A stretch of 64,000 nucleotides of DNA, from assembly GCA_015178975.1 (NCBI GenBank), contig WHVD01000016.1, positions 434,001 through 498,000 on the forward strand, in the 5' to 3' direction. Positions 26,112 to 38,200 of this stretch are shown here, in pieces (position 1 is the first letter of the stretch; every line of letters begins with the position of its first letter). The notes under the pieces were generated by a model. It did not search any database. It saw only the letters and a list, made by a program, of their open reading frames with translations, and was not told where the DNA came from. The position numbers and the translations under genes were made by a program. This stretch comes from Hysterangium stoloniferum (lineage: Eukaryota > Basidiomycota > Agaricomycetes > Hysterangiales > Hysterangiaceae).

Positions 26112-29100
26112 CTACCACCCCAGACCTGCTGCTTCGTTTAACAATATGATCGAGCTGTTGCTTTTTAGAACGCCCTCAGCTTGCGCAGCCATTTTAAAAT
26201 CTTCAATAAATTTGCCTGGGTTCGCTATTTCGCTTTCAGGCACCCACCCGCATTCGTCTATCGTATATCTAGTAAATTGGTGTCCGTGAGCTATCACAGC
26301 GTCTGCATAGAAATTATCGCACCCTTCCCATTTAATAAGCCATGAGTAGCGAGCAACCCCCTTCAATTTGCGGTCGTATCGCCCTACAAATCGATCAATA
26401 AAATACTCTTCAGCATCGGCTGGATTTTTGGCAGAGCAGTTGGGTCGGGAACATGCGTCGTCGCCTTTCTGGGCGATCCTAGGTGCATCTGCGGTTGAGA
26501 GAGAATTAGACAAACCAAGATACTGGCCAGAAGGAGTCAGGGGTGACGCACAACCTGTCCTGTTAGAAGACTTGAGCGGGGATGGGGTATGTACACGATT
26601 TAATTACTTACTCGTTAGCCATACATGGAGGGCAGCTGAACTCGTGGTCGTCTTGGACTCTAAGGTCATTTTCACGGATCCCGACACATCCCCAGTGGTA
26701 CCACAGTTGACATCTAAAATGCGTCACTTTCGATTATCTCGTTCACATGTCAGGGATACGCACTTGTCGCATTGAATAAACTAAACGGAAGTTAGCTCAA
26801 CTAGCAATACAAAACACAAATAGAACAACTTGCCCTGTGAGATTTGGCGTCTTTCATGGCGCTTCGCCTTGGCCACCCAGAGGATTTTCGTGACTTGTTC
26901 ATTTTCCTTCCAGACGCTTTCGGTGAATTCGCGTCAAGTAAACTCTTCTCCACTTTCCCCAGGGTGTTTCCTTGCGTTTTCGCCCGTTTGTGATCTGGCT
27001 CCTGTGATGTCTTTCGTCGTTTCCTCGGCCTAGACTGAGATTTTGAACCCCTTCGCAAAAGGCTCTCAGACGCCCTATCGTGTTTATTGGACGTAACCAG
27101 AAGCGGAGGATTATCACCAGGCGCATTGTCATTGGGGAGGCTGGAAAGCGACGTGAGGGTCGACATTGAAGACCAAGATAATGTCCGTCGTCGCGCGGTT
27201 GTAGGATTTGTGCCTGAAGGTTCTACAGGTGTTGTGGGGTCAGCCACCTTCACTTGTGATTGAGATCTTAATTGAAACCAGTGGCCTAGAAGAGCAGATG
27301 GGTCTGGCAGCGAAATTGAGCTCGTCGCTTCAGAGCACACCGACTGGTGCCGTGATTCCTCGTGGCGGCTTGCCTCTCCGCTCGGAGCTGCCACCGTTAC
27401 GCTATCCCGAGGGGCAGAAGTGGTCGTCGTCCCAACGATAATGAGAGGACTTCTGTCGGCACTAGAGCAATGCTCAATATCGTTGTCCGAGGAGCGAATG
27501 AGGTCATGGAAGGAGGACGGGGGGGCAGATGATGAATCACTTGGAGTGTCCACAGGGTTTAAAATCTGGTGGATGGCTTCTTCTGAAATTGCATCGTTAC
27601 TGTCTGCATCTTCACAAGAAGGGATGTTGGTCCTATGAATCGAGGGAATTGAGGTTACTCGCTCATCTATGAGGACTAATATGTCAAAAAGTCGGATTCA
27701 GAATAAAAGATGAATGAAAACAGACTTGAATCATTTATACCCGGATCATCATCTGGACATATGTAACTATTTATCGCTCCTTCACACAAGTTCGCCGTGC
27801 AATCCACTCACCGGTATCCTGAAGTGGTACATCACAACAATCCTCGAGGGTGGGGCTGTTAGTCGAGTTAACAGCCCAGCCTCGTGAGGCAAGGGTGGCT
27901 ATCGGCTGTCGCTGATTGATAGGGGGTTCTAAACTGGCAGGTCGAGATTCCAGACTGCCAACACGGGATCCAAAATTGGCGGGAACTGTTCCGATATCAC
28001 ATTGCGTTGCAACACATGAGTTGGTCTCTTCACCAATTTCGTGCCGTACGCTGGATTCATCTGAATAGAACGAAATAAAGCAACAACAATCTCCGTAAAT
28101 ATGACATACCATTGGCTGTTGAGTCTTGTACTTCTTTCCTTAAACCTTCCAGACCCTCCTCGGAACCCTGAAGTGGTACATTATCCCAATTTTCAAAGAT
28201 GGAACCGGTAGTTGAGCTAACAGCCAAGTTCTGCCAGGTAGTGATGGGTCTCAGCCGCGGCAAATCAACAGGGGCTCCTGGACTTTCGGAACGAACTGAG
28301 CTGGAAGGACGAGACTCCAAATTGGCAGGGGATTTTTCGACATCGCAATACGTCGCAACGCGCGGTGCATTCGTCTCTACGCCAATTTCATCCACTACGA
28401 TGGAATCATCTAAATAGAATGAAACAGAACAACAACAACCTGCATAAATATAACATACCATTGGCCGCCAGGTCTCGTACTTCTTCCCTTACGCCTTCCA
28501 GACTCTCCCCGGCACCCCGAGAAGGTGCTTCCGAGTTGAAAGGAGGAGACTCAAGACCACTAGGACTAGATTGCAAATCGGTGGGGGCTGTTCCCATATC
28601 ACAATATGTTGCAATGCGTGATGAGTTTCGTCTCTACGTCAATTGTATGCATCCATAAATATAACATACCATTAGCTATTAAGTCTTCCACTTCTTCCCT
28701 TGAGCCTACCAGACTCTTCTCGGCACCCTGAGGTGGGGCTTCATCCCAATTTTCAAAGACGGCATTGATAATCGAACTGGGAGGACAAGATTCCAAATTG
28801 GCAGGAGTTGTTCCGATATCACGATATGTTACGATGGGTGGCGCGTTCGTCTCTACGCCAATTTCATGCCGCACGGTTGGATCATCTTGATAGAATGAAG
28901 TAGAGCAACAACAACCTCCACAGATATAACATACCATTGGTTGTTGGGTGTACTTCTTCCCTTAACCCTTTCAGAACCCCCTCGAGACGTAGCAACTTCG
29001 AATCCATGGCTTCATTACCCTCCCGGACCGTCTTCGTAAGATGAGTGGCCAGATTTTTCATAGCCTCACCAAGGCCGCTCGACAGCGTGTTGGTCCTAAC

Positions 29101-29542
29101 CTTCAAATCGTGAATCTCACTCCTCAAAGTCTTCTGCTCCTTCACCGACTCATTCTGCTCAGTGGAAAGCACATCAAGGACACGATCGAACAACCCCTGC
29201 TGTTTCGCCAATATCTCATCCTGTTTCGAGAGCCGTTCGAGAAGGATTGCATGGGAGGCATTGAAAGACCTAGTATACCTTCTGAGTGTATTTTTTTTGT
29301 CACTTTAAATTCTAATTTTACCTTTCAAAGTGGTTAGTTATCGAGCGAACAAGTGTCGATGATTCGATGTGCTGTGTGCTATTCATAGCAGCCGTCTGGG
29401 TTGCCGGCATACGTTGTCGAAGCTCAGCGGCCTGCGCCGCTGTCATTGCGGCCTCCATTTCTTCACGTCCAGGGTCAAATTGACTTGGAGTGGGACGAAA
29501 ACCTAGCACGTCGCGAAGGTTCGATGAAGGACGTTGGGACAT
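26112..29542 (-). CDS. Coiled-coil / PHD finger / chromo-like protein with tandem-duplicated exons
   Basis: Predicted nuclear protein of 956 aa. Exons: 29542-29322, 29281-28935, 28885-28670, 28587-28459, 28409-28110, 28060-27812, 27675-26834, 26780-26764, 26713-26612 and 26559-26112; lengths sum to 957 codons. N-terminus: Ala/Gln-rich, then a coiled coil (HAILLERLSKQDEILAKQQG to EGVLKGLREEV). Middle: four related exons encoding acidic repeats (DD..V..EIGVETN, ..LEGLREEV). Then a Ser/Thr-rich region with a basic nuclear-localisation-like KSQSRPRKRRK. The PHD core IQCDKCQLWYHWGCVGI and EFSCPPC is intact, but no first Cys-x2-Cys pair is seen before it. C-terminus: chromo-like EYFIDRFVGRY, SWLIKWEGC, CGWVPESEIANPGKFIEDF. 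The PHD plus chromo combination suggests a reader of histone H3 marks. No named orthologue. Confidence 0.75.
27812..28934 (-). repeat. Tandem array of duplicated exon+intron units
   Basis: Four exons (28885-28670, 28587-28459, 28409-28110, 28060-27812) of 216, 129, 300 and 249 nt are diverged copies of one unit. Three of the introns at the start of a unit (28934-28886, 28458-28410, 28109-28061) are each exactly 49 nt and near-identical (GTATGTYATAT...TTCATTCTAT..AG). All boundaries are phase 1, so copies can be added or lost without a frameshift. In the second unit the intron end and exon start are deleted, and an internal CAG (28588-28590) serves as acceptor, giving an 82-nt intron. Confidence 0.85.
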
Positions 29543-29751
29543 CGACCGTTATTAATAATGCTAATAACCCGTCAACCACCTCAAATGTACCTGGAAGAAA
29601 CGTGTAAAAAGTTGAATAGCACAAATTGAAGGTTTAAACTATATGAAAGCCGCCTACAGCCGACGCACTACAACACGTAGAGCCAATTAGGTCACGCATA
29701 AGAAAGGCGATCATTATACGTATATTATTGTTTTCCAAAGCAAACAATATG

Positions 29752-31812
29752 TTATACATCCTCCTCATCCGTTATAGCCAGATCTTCAAAGTCGTCTAAT
29801 AGCTCATCCAATCTCACCTCTGGGAAATCCGCCTCGTCTTCTTCCTCATCCTCATCGATATCTTCTATTGTTGGCTCTGGGGCAGGAGCAGGCGGTCTAA
29901 AGATATCCGTAGAATGTCAGTTTACACATATCGAAGAAATTAATTAAAGACATGTACCCCTCCTCATCCATATCCATACTATTCGCGGCTGCGTGTGCAG
30001 CTTTGCGAGCCCGACGCGTGGCACGGTTCTTGCCACCTGCCAGACCTGATCCCGCTCCGTTGGTCTTGAATAAATTGACCGCCGCACGCATCTCAGCGTC
30101 TTCTTCGATATCGCGCAGGAACAACTCATAGTCTTGTTCCACCTTCTTCTGGTCTCTTCCACCTTGCTTACCGACGATGCCTTTCCGTTCGATCGTCTCA
30201 TCCTCCTCAACTTCTTTCGCCATACTCTTGAGCCGCCATGTTCTGGCCTTGCTCTTCTTTCGCCTCGCCGGGTATGTCTTCTTGACAAGGATAACGTCTG
30301 GGATCCGATCTGGACTTAACCCGGCAAACTCATCCGAGTTAAAGTTTGCACCGCTCAGATGGTACCCCAACGCGGTATCTCCGGGCTGTAAAATAGCTCC
30401 TAAATGAGTTCGTGTATGAAATATTTGGTCGACCGATCCTTCCAACTCCATGTCATTTTCACCATGTGAGACAAACGCTCCAGCACGGGCAACTTGAGCG
30501 TCGGCGAGAACAAACTTCCCTTTAACAGGACCAGATGGTTCCACGTCCAGGACAATAAATTCTACCAGGTCGGTAACTGTAGCAAGGGCATAGAATGGCG
30601 CCCTCCAGTACACCTGGGCAGAGATTTCACAGCTTTGCAGCGTAGCAGGATCCATCAAATGAAGGGAATTGCCAACACGCGTGCAAACAGCCAATTGACT
30701 AATAGAATACGTGAGATAGCGGCACAACCAACATTGCACGTAAAATATACCTTATATTACCCAGACTCCGGGCTTGTTTGAGTGGCAGACATACTAGGTC
30801 ATCCTTGCACACCGGAACAATCTCTACCGAATACGTAAATTTATAACTTGAGGTACCAGTATGTGTGTCGGTAGATAATAACTGTTCAGATGACTTTGTG
30901 CTGCAATACTGTTTAATTGACCATATCAAGTGGGTTAATTAGGTAATTTACTCACCGTACTGGCACAATACCCGCCAAAAATTCAGTCATCCGTATAGCA
31001 TGGCTACGCTGAGCGTAGAAAAAATCAAGACCATCCTTGACTTCCTTCACCGAAATGGTATCTTTTTGGGCTCCGTGCTTAAGAATAAGCTGTTCGAGGA
31101 AGAGGAAAGTTCGCTTGTGGGGGACCTTCTGTCGAACCTGGACTAGTGCTTTCCATGTATTTTTCGCCGCTAATCTCGTACAGTCTGGACATTGGCCATG
31201 CTGCACAAGGTATTCGACTTGAAAGATTTGTTGGAGAATTGTCGATGTGAAAACCTAAAACTACCGTCAGACGCTCCGAACAACAATTGGGACTGGTTTT
31301 ATGACCTCTTTTTGAATTGTTAGCTTGACTTTTATTCGTTTTGAATGCGGTTCTGTCCAGATGAAGCCTGCGTCCACAAGGCGGACCTTACTAAGGCCTT
31401 TTAATTTCTTTAAACAGATAGCCAGTAGCTCCCGACTCTCAGGTTGGGCAATTGTCCATTGTGCTGGTGGCGATAGAAATCGATCACAATTACGACAGTA
31501 AGATACGCTGCCTATAACTAAGGTCAGTAATCACACCAGCTTCAAAAATCATGGAGAGAGACTTTGCTTCGGAATACCCTCTGTGATGTCTACTCTGAAA
31601 CCGAAAGCGGGATCATAATGTGTACGGTATTACATCAAGAACACACGCACGAATTTCGCAGACAGTTGATGCATAAATTTGCGGAATTCGGTTCAATAAC
31701 CGCACCTTTCAGGAATCAATCAAGGCGGGTTGCACACTCTGACCGAGTCGAAGGACTTACCACAATCAGCACATAGAACACGATGAACGGCTGGTGCTGG
31801 AGTGAACTCCAT
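29752..31812 (-). CDS. NMD3: NMD3, 60S ribosomal subunit export adaptor
   Basis: NMD3 binds nascent 60S subunits and links them to Crm1 for nuclear export. Many short exons on the minus strand. The N-terminal zinc modules are VLCADCG, NLCINCLRN and SYCRNCDRFLSPPAQW, followed by QPESRELLAICLKKLKG and DAGFIWTEPHSKRIKVKLTI. After VEYLVQHGQCPDC come VRQKVPHKRTFLFLEQLILK and DGLDFFYAQRSHAIRMTEFL. The eIF5A-like middle domain contains YWRAPFYALATVTDLVEFIV. The tail holds KNRATRRARKAA (basic) and the acidic C-terminus DELLDDFEDLAITDEEDV, which resembles the leucine-rich nuclear export signal. Start Met at 31812 gives MEFTPAPAVHRVLCADCG. Exon edges between 30740 and 31560 are approximate. Confidence 0.93.
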
Positions 31813-32010
31813 GATAATGAAAAGAGGGAACTAAAATAAAGTATTGGTCAGGCTTGCTAATGGGGTCGAACTTACGTAAGCCATATTAAGTCCGGTTCCG
31901 AGCCAACTCTCGACATCCCATACGAATAAAAAGTCAATTTAAAGAAATATTTGTTTTGTTACTCAATCAAGTACAGGATGCGATTCACCGGGGGGGGTTA
32001 TTAGAGAGGA
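31813..32010. other. NMD3 promoter region
   Basis: Short AT-rich intergenic stretch upstream of NMD3 with a run of G (31991-31997) and no frame of note. Confidence 0.4.
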
Positions 32011-32101
32011 TTTGCAACTAATATATATTAGCTAAACTGAATTGTTCCTAATATGAATATCAGGAACCAATTCAGTTTTGCTAATATATATTAGTTGCAA
32101 A
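32011..32101. repeat. Near-perfect 40-bp-arm hairpin
   Basis: Left arm (32011-32049) TTTGCAACTAATATATATTA.. and right arm (32062-32101) are reverse complements with one mismatch and one indel, separated by a 12-nt loop. The form is like a foldback MITE. The right arm ends 19 bp before the inverted-repeat element that starts at 32121. Confidence 0.85.
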
Positions 32102-32120
32102 TACTCTTTATACCAGGACT

Positions 32121-33258
32121 CAGTCGATTGTTACGACTCGGCATCCCGGCCACAGATCTGATCACATCAATATTCGCTACGTCGTACCGGTGTCATATCG
32201 CCTCATTGAGCCCCCAGCTACTTTTGTTTATTATAAATAAATTGATAAACTCCCAGACAAATGATATTAAAAGCAGTGTAGTCTAGCTGGAACACAAGCA
32301 TTATGAAAATTAGAAGGAAAACCTCCTGGCAATGTCGAAAACTGCCATCAATATGAAAATTAGCCCTCAAGCATTAAAAGTATGTATCTAATTAATATAG
32401 CAAAGAAATGATTTGCGAGAGAATGAGGAATTATTTGCTAAATTCCCGTTGGCGCTGAGTGGATCCCATCAGGGTATGCTGCTTCGCAATCATCGCAATG
32501 CAAGTACCTGCACGAATCCACTGTTGGAATAAAATCTCGAAGCTCGCAACAATCAGAAACAAGAACAAATGTGATTTCCGTTTGACCCTCTGTGTCTCGT
32601 AGGAGGCAAACGGATAGCGTAAATACAAAAATCTATACTAGTTATATACGCCTTGAGAACAATAGACGTATGGCAACAAAAGATTACGCTGAACAATGGG
32701 GTGGCAAATTGCCGGTGTGGCACCTTATGCATGCTCGCACAGCCCTATATTCTAACATCCACAACTCGCCATTTCCTTTCCTCGTGTAGGGCCCGAAATT
32801 TTAACACAAAATTCACAAAAATATCCTATAGCCCCCCTTTACCCAGTGTTAAATGGTCCAGCCACCACACGCTTAATCGACCCCCTCAACTTGTCACCAT
32901 CAGCACCGGTCGACCACCTCAACTCGCTGCCATCAACACCGGGAATCCTGCAAGTTACTATCCATCCTATTTACACTAATGTCACAGAGTCATATCCTAA
33001 TGAATTTTATTCTTACATATCTCCTTTTTGGTCCAGATAATAAGACTTTTTTTATAAAAACTTAATTAAATACCAGCAACAGAAATTTGTCTCATTATGG
33101 CAGGAGAATAATTTCTTTATTAGAAATTGATGATTACACATTTGAAAAGTCTGAGTGCGTTTCTGGGGGACGGTACGGCGCATAAGAGCAAGTAAGCTTA
33201 AGTTGACGCTAATGGGATGAGATCTGGGGCCGGGATGCCGAGTCGTAACAATCGACTG
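32121..33258. mobile_element. Candidate DNA-transposon relic with about 39-bp terminal inverted repeats
   Basis: The left end begins CAGTCGATTGTTACGACTCG (32121) and the right end (33220-33258) is its reverse complement over about 39 bp with one or two mismatches. The 1.14-kb interior has no transposase frame. Part of it (about 32505-32760) resembles 59998-60215: both share AATCTCGAAGCTC and GCACCTT.TGC.TGCTCGCACA. No clear target duplication was found. Confidence 0.6.
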
Positions 33259-33358
33259 TGAACTCTCTTTATACTGGCAGAAATTGGCGATAAAAGTTGA
33301 CCGAGATGAACAACGCTGACCAGATGATGTGCGCAGCGGACAACAAGCTTATGTCAAA

Positions 33359-33424
33359 CGTCTATGTTAGTTTAGCTAACAGTCTATGTTAATTTAGCTA
33401 ACAGTCTATGTTTGTTTAACTAAT
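33359..33424. repeat. Three 22-bp tandem repeats
   Basis: GTCTATGTTAGTTTAGCTAA plus CA is repeated three times with increasing divergence. It lies just upstream of the large foldback element. Confidence 0.75.
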
Positions 33425-33550
33425 CGTCTTATCTTAGCTTGGGCTATATTGCGCGCACTGTAATATACTCTACAATAATAGCGTTCAACGCGGCTGAAAC
33501 ATGCTCTGCACCGAAAATGGTTAGATTTGTAAGACACAGGATGCTCCTTT

Positions 33551-34036
33551 ACACATCAGGAGTTACAACATTTAAGGCGGCGCTAAAATATTATCTAAAC
33601 CTGTTTACAAAACTTTAAGTCCTAAAATGGATTTGAACTCAGTTATTACTTCAATTATAGACATAAGTTCAAGTAAGAATGTAAACTCAAAAGTGTGGAT
33701 ATCTGTGGAAAGCAACGTCTAAACCTAAGACTATACTTCAGGTATAATTAGGCCCCAAACTTATACACTTACAACTCCTTTTAATTCTAGTTTAGATGTG
33801 ATCTGAACTTGTTGTTTACCTCTTATAGAAACCTCAAGTTTGAACATAGGTTTAAAAATAAAATAAAACCCTAAGTTTTGTAATGATCTTAAACTAATTG
33901 CGGTGATGAGTGTTACTTGAACTTATGTTAATTGAAGTAATAACTGAGTTCAAATCCATTTTAGGACTTAAAAGTTTTGTAAACAGGTTTAGATAATATT
34001 TTAGTGCCGCCTTAAATGTTGTAACTCCTGATGTGT
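33551..34036. mobile_element. Foldback element with about 125-bp inverted arms
   Basis: Left arm 33551-33675 (ACACATCAGGAGTTACAACA..) and right arm 33914-34036 are reverse complements over about 125 bp with few differences, around a 238-bp AT-rich loop without an open frame. The structure fits a non-autonomous foldback/MITE element. A target duplication was not evident. Confidence 0.8.
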
Positions 34037-35221
34037 AATTAGTTAAGGTTTAGCTAAAAAAGAGCCTTCTATGTCTTAAATTTAACCCTTTGTGGTTCAG
34101 TGCCTCTCAGGACTGAATGCCACTTGCAGGATAATAACTCACTTTATTCCGATCCTATTGTAGTCTCCAGAGAGGTATAGTCTAAAATTGTTATTTGTCA
34201 TAAGGCTAGTACGACGGATCTCCCAGTATCAACTCAATCGCCGGGCTTCTTTTCAAGCTTGGAACAGAGAGCCTCGGCGCTAACCAAAACACGCAAACAG
34301 ACGCTCCCCTTGACCCACCCACCCCATGTATTTCACTGATCTGCCATGCCAATCCTCGCCACCAGAGTCGCACGCGGGCAATACCAATCCGATCCCTTTG
34401 CCTTCTATCAAATACCCAGTTGCGATGCATGTTCTTGGCAGACTTTTGGCTCAGGGTCATTCGATCATTAACAGCTTCTCAGGTCGAACGGGGGATGCAA
34501 ACCACCGAATGTCGCAAATGCAACAGAAGTATACAGGCGCATGACTGGTGGAATGACATCGGAAAAAAAAAAGAGGACACCGCGTATAACATATAACATA
34601 CGGACTTGCTCTTGAATGCTACGCTACGGCAGCTCGCATTATAACGCTCGTGTGGCGCAAGTCAAAAGTCTTCGAAATTACGTGAAACTTCTTGCCCACA
34701 GTTCAGGACGACATTTGACAGCATGTGGCGTGGTATACCGGTCTCACGTTAACGTTAGTAGTAGGAAAGTCGGTCCTTACATGTCCAGCCAATGTCGGCA
34801 AATATAGTATGATCGCAGGCAATTAAGCGTCATTGATTTACGGGTGCCAATATGGCGTGGAAAGACAAGTCTTATCTTTTCCTACGCTATACTTCCTCCT
34901 AGAATCCTTTGCAATTTCATAATCGAGTTTGAAATGTGATAGAATTTTCCTAGTTACATCGTTATCTATTTTGACAAAGTAAATTAAAAAGAGACGGTGA
35001 GCGCGATGGTTGTAACCATGGAAAATGTATGTGTGGATGAAAAAGGGAGAGAGGGGCGTACGTGACGACATAAACGGTATAAGGAATATCACACGGATAA
35101 TAGAAAGATCATGATTTTTGAATCCATTACTCTGAGAATAATAAACAACGCCTTCTCTATCACGATGTTGTAGCTTATGTACGTAGAGTAAATTTGCATG
35201 TGGAATTGTTGAAAGAAAACT
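34037..35221. other. Intergenic, no gene seen
   Basis: About 1.2 kb between the foldback element and the PMA1 stop. Short frames at 34206-34807 lack recognisable motifs. The right end is probable PMA1 3' UTR. Confidence 0.4.
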
Positions 35222-38200
35222 CTATGTGCGACTCGGGTGGCGAGCAAGCGTTTGTCCAGTGTGTTGAGCCTGGAGACTGCTAAAGCGGCGTAATTCCTCC
35301 CCTACCAAATTAAAAATCATGAGTTCATGTCCGAGATATACTTAAAAATCTAGACGTACCACTCATCTTAACCTGTCCTCTAAAGCCAACCTTCCTCGCT
35401 GCACGACGGATGAAACTGACACGGTTAGAATACAAAGACTCATGAACTGATGCCGCGCGACTCTGTGTCCGTGTTAACGGGATGTCTCCCCCGGTGGACT
35501 TGGCCTCCTCTGCAATCTTCCTCTGTCGACGTTCACGCAAGAATTTAATAACCGTGGCCTTCATTCCAAATTTGACAAAGTCAAGGGGCAAGAACCACAT
35601 GATGTTCTATTTGCAACAAAAACACTCTCAGTTATACAAGTTCAGGACATCCAAGTTGAAAAAAAGCAACTCACCCAGACCCAAACAATACCTATCCAGG
35701 CACCCGAGATGGGTTTGATCTTAGTGAAGCCCCAGTCAGCGAAGGCGCCAATGATGGAGGAAACAAGTTGGGCGATGCAGAAAGCTCCCAGAAGGGCGTA
35801 CGATGGACGCTCCATGAAGAAGAATCCGTGCGAACGTGTGACGAAGATCAATGCTTGCGAAATAATAGCAACTTGGAGGTAGACAATCATGTGCAATTGA
35901 GGGTCGCTAGAAACCTTGGGTGTGCTGTCAAGGGCCACGTGGAACTTCTCTTCGAAGAAATCTGTTTCCAAAATAACCACAACCAAGATGATGCTGCCGA
36001 TTTACGTCATAAGGATGGACACAAGAAGTTGTGCGAGAAAATGACAACTTACGTTGACAGAGTGAGATACAAACCGTAAGCAACGGCATAAGAGAAGATC
36101 TCCGCCAAATCCCATGCGTCAGGTGTGTTCGAGGGCAAGACACGGTCAACGGAAAGTGTCATGATGGTACCATCGTTAAGAAGGGCGATGATCAGGACCA
36201 TGAACGGCGGGAAGTCGAACTTGTATGCAAAGGCAAGGATACCGAAGCACACAACAATACGAATGGTAACAGCGCAGGCATAGATCGAATAATTACGCAT
36301 ACGTTGGAAAATGATACGAGATCCACGGATAGCGTGCACACTATGAGGCATATATTAGATGGGGGGTTGCACTTCCTTGAAAACAGAAAATAAAAAAACT
36401 GACATGGTTGAGAGACCGGGTTCTGTGAGCACGATATCGGCAGCGCCACGAGCTGCATCGGTCGCACCCTCGACCGCGATACCGACATTAGCCCTCGAAA
36501 GAGCAGGAGCGTCATTGGCACCATCACCAGTCATAGCGCACAAATGTCCGAGACCCTGTAGACGCTTCACGATCTCATACTTGTGTTCAGGGAACACACC
36601 GGCGAAACCATCTGCATCCATAATCATTTCGTCGAGAGTAGCATGCTTTCCACCAGGTTGAGGACCATCTTTCAAGACTTTGGCCGGGTACATGTGGTCA
36701 CCAAGCCCGAGACGACGACCTGTTTCTTTGGCAATGGCCAACTGATCTCCAGTCACCATCTTGACTTTCACACCAAGGGCAAGGGCATCATCGATGGTTT
36801 GTTTGGTGTCCTCTCGGGGCGGGTCGTAGATAGCAAGCAAACCGATAAGCTCAAATCCATTACCTTCAGCCTCGTAGTCGTCTCCCTCAAGTTCTTCGTA
36901 TGCAACAGCGAGGGCGCGGAGACCACGAGTGGCAAATTCCTCAACATCTGCCTCGAGCCTGTTTTCAATTTCCTCGGTCTTGTTGCGAGAGCAGAGCTCA
37001 ATGATGATACCGGTCATGCCCTTGGTGACACGCTTGAGCTTACCGGACGACTCTTCACGGTAAGTAATTTCGGTACGCTTGTCAACGGGGTTGAAAGGCT
37101 TGAAGTCCAACAATGTGATCCCTTCACGAGCGCGCTCGGGCTTGCCGAGAGATCCCACGACGCAAGTATCAATAGCATCTTGGTTCTCAGTACGGGATGC
37201 GTAGGCGGCAAGAAGAATAACATCTTCTGAGGAGAATGCACCGTAGCACTTGACAATGTTCTTGTCAATAGTAAGCTTGTTGGTAGTGAGGGTACCGGTC
37301 TTGTCAGAGCACAGGATGGTGACACCGGCAAGTTCCTCGATAGCGGTGATACGGGTCACGATGGCTTTGTGCTTAGCGAGCTGCTGCGCTCCGACAGCAA
37401 GGGTGACAGAGAGAACGGTCGGCATGGCAATGGGAATACCACCGATCAACAGAACCAAAATGTTATCTAAACCACGACGGTAGTCATACCTGAATCCGGC
37501 GTACAAAACCAAGATTTCGGCAATGACGAAGATGCCGATGGCGACCAAGCAGAAGGACCCGATTTGGGCAAGGATCTTCTGCAAGTGACCGGTGGTGTCG
37601 TCGTCCTGGCCAACAAGCGTAGCAGCGCGACCGAAGAAAGTGTTGGCGCCGGTCGAAATCACGACCCCTTCAGCTTCACCCTGTTTGCACGTAGAGCCGC
37701 TGAATGATGTGATGTATTAATACAACATTTGTAGAACACGGGGGCTCGGGGACTTACGAGAAGCACTGATCACCCGTCTTCTTGCTTTGAGGCAAAGACT
37801 CTCCGGTAAGAGCGGCCTGATCTATGGACACATTGATAGCCTCGGTCAACCTGCAGTCAGCGGGAACGACATCGCCGATTTTGAATGCAACCATGTCTCC
37901 GGGAATGAGCTGCGAAGACTCGATTTCGTACCACTTGCCTTCGCGACGGACGCGAGCCTTGGGAGCGAGTGAATCCATGAGTGCCTTGACCGCATTACCA
38001 GCATTGTGTTCCTCATAAAAACCGATAGCGGAGTTGATGAAAAGCAGCAATACGATACCGAGGAAATCTTCCCAATCGGGGGGACGGTGTTGGCCATTTG
38101 AAAGGACGATAGCCACAAGGGCAGCCGCCTCCATCACCCAGGAGAGAGGATTCCACATGAAACTCAAGAACTTTTTGGACACTTGTCAAAGACTGTAGAG

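Noticed and set aside
28935..29281. Idea that the exon at 28935-29281 is the start of a separate coiled-coil gene
   Set aside because: Exon phases join it both to 29322-29542 and to the repeat exons with perfect frame arithmetic, so one gene is the simpler reading.
36583..37230. 215-codon plus-strand frame opposite PMA1
   Set aside because: Antisense shadow of the highly conserved PMA1 coding sequence.
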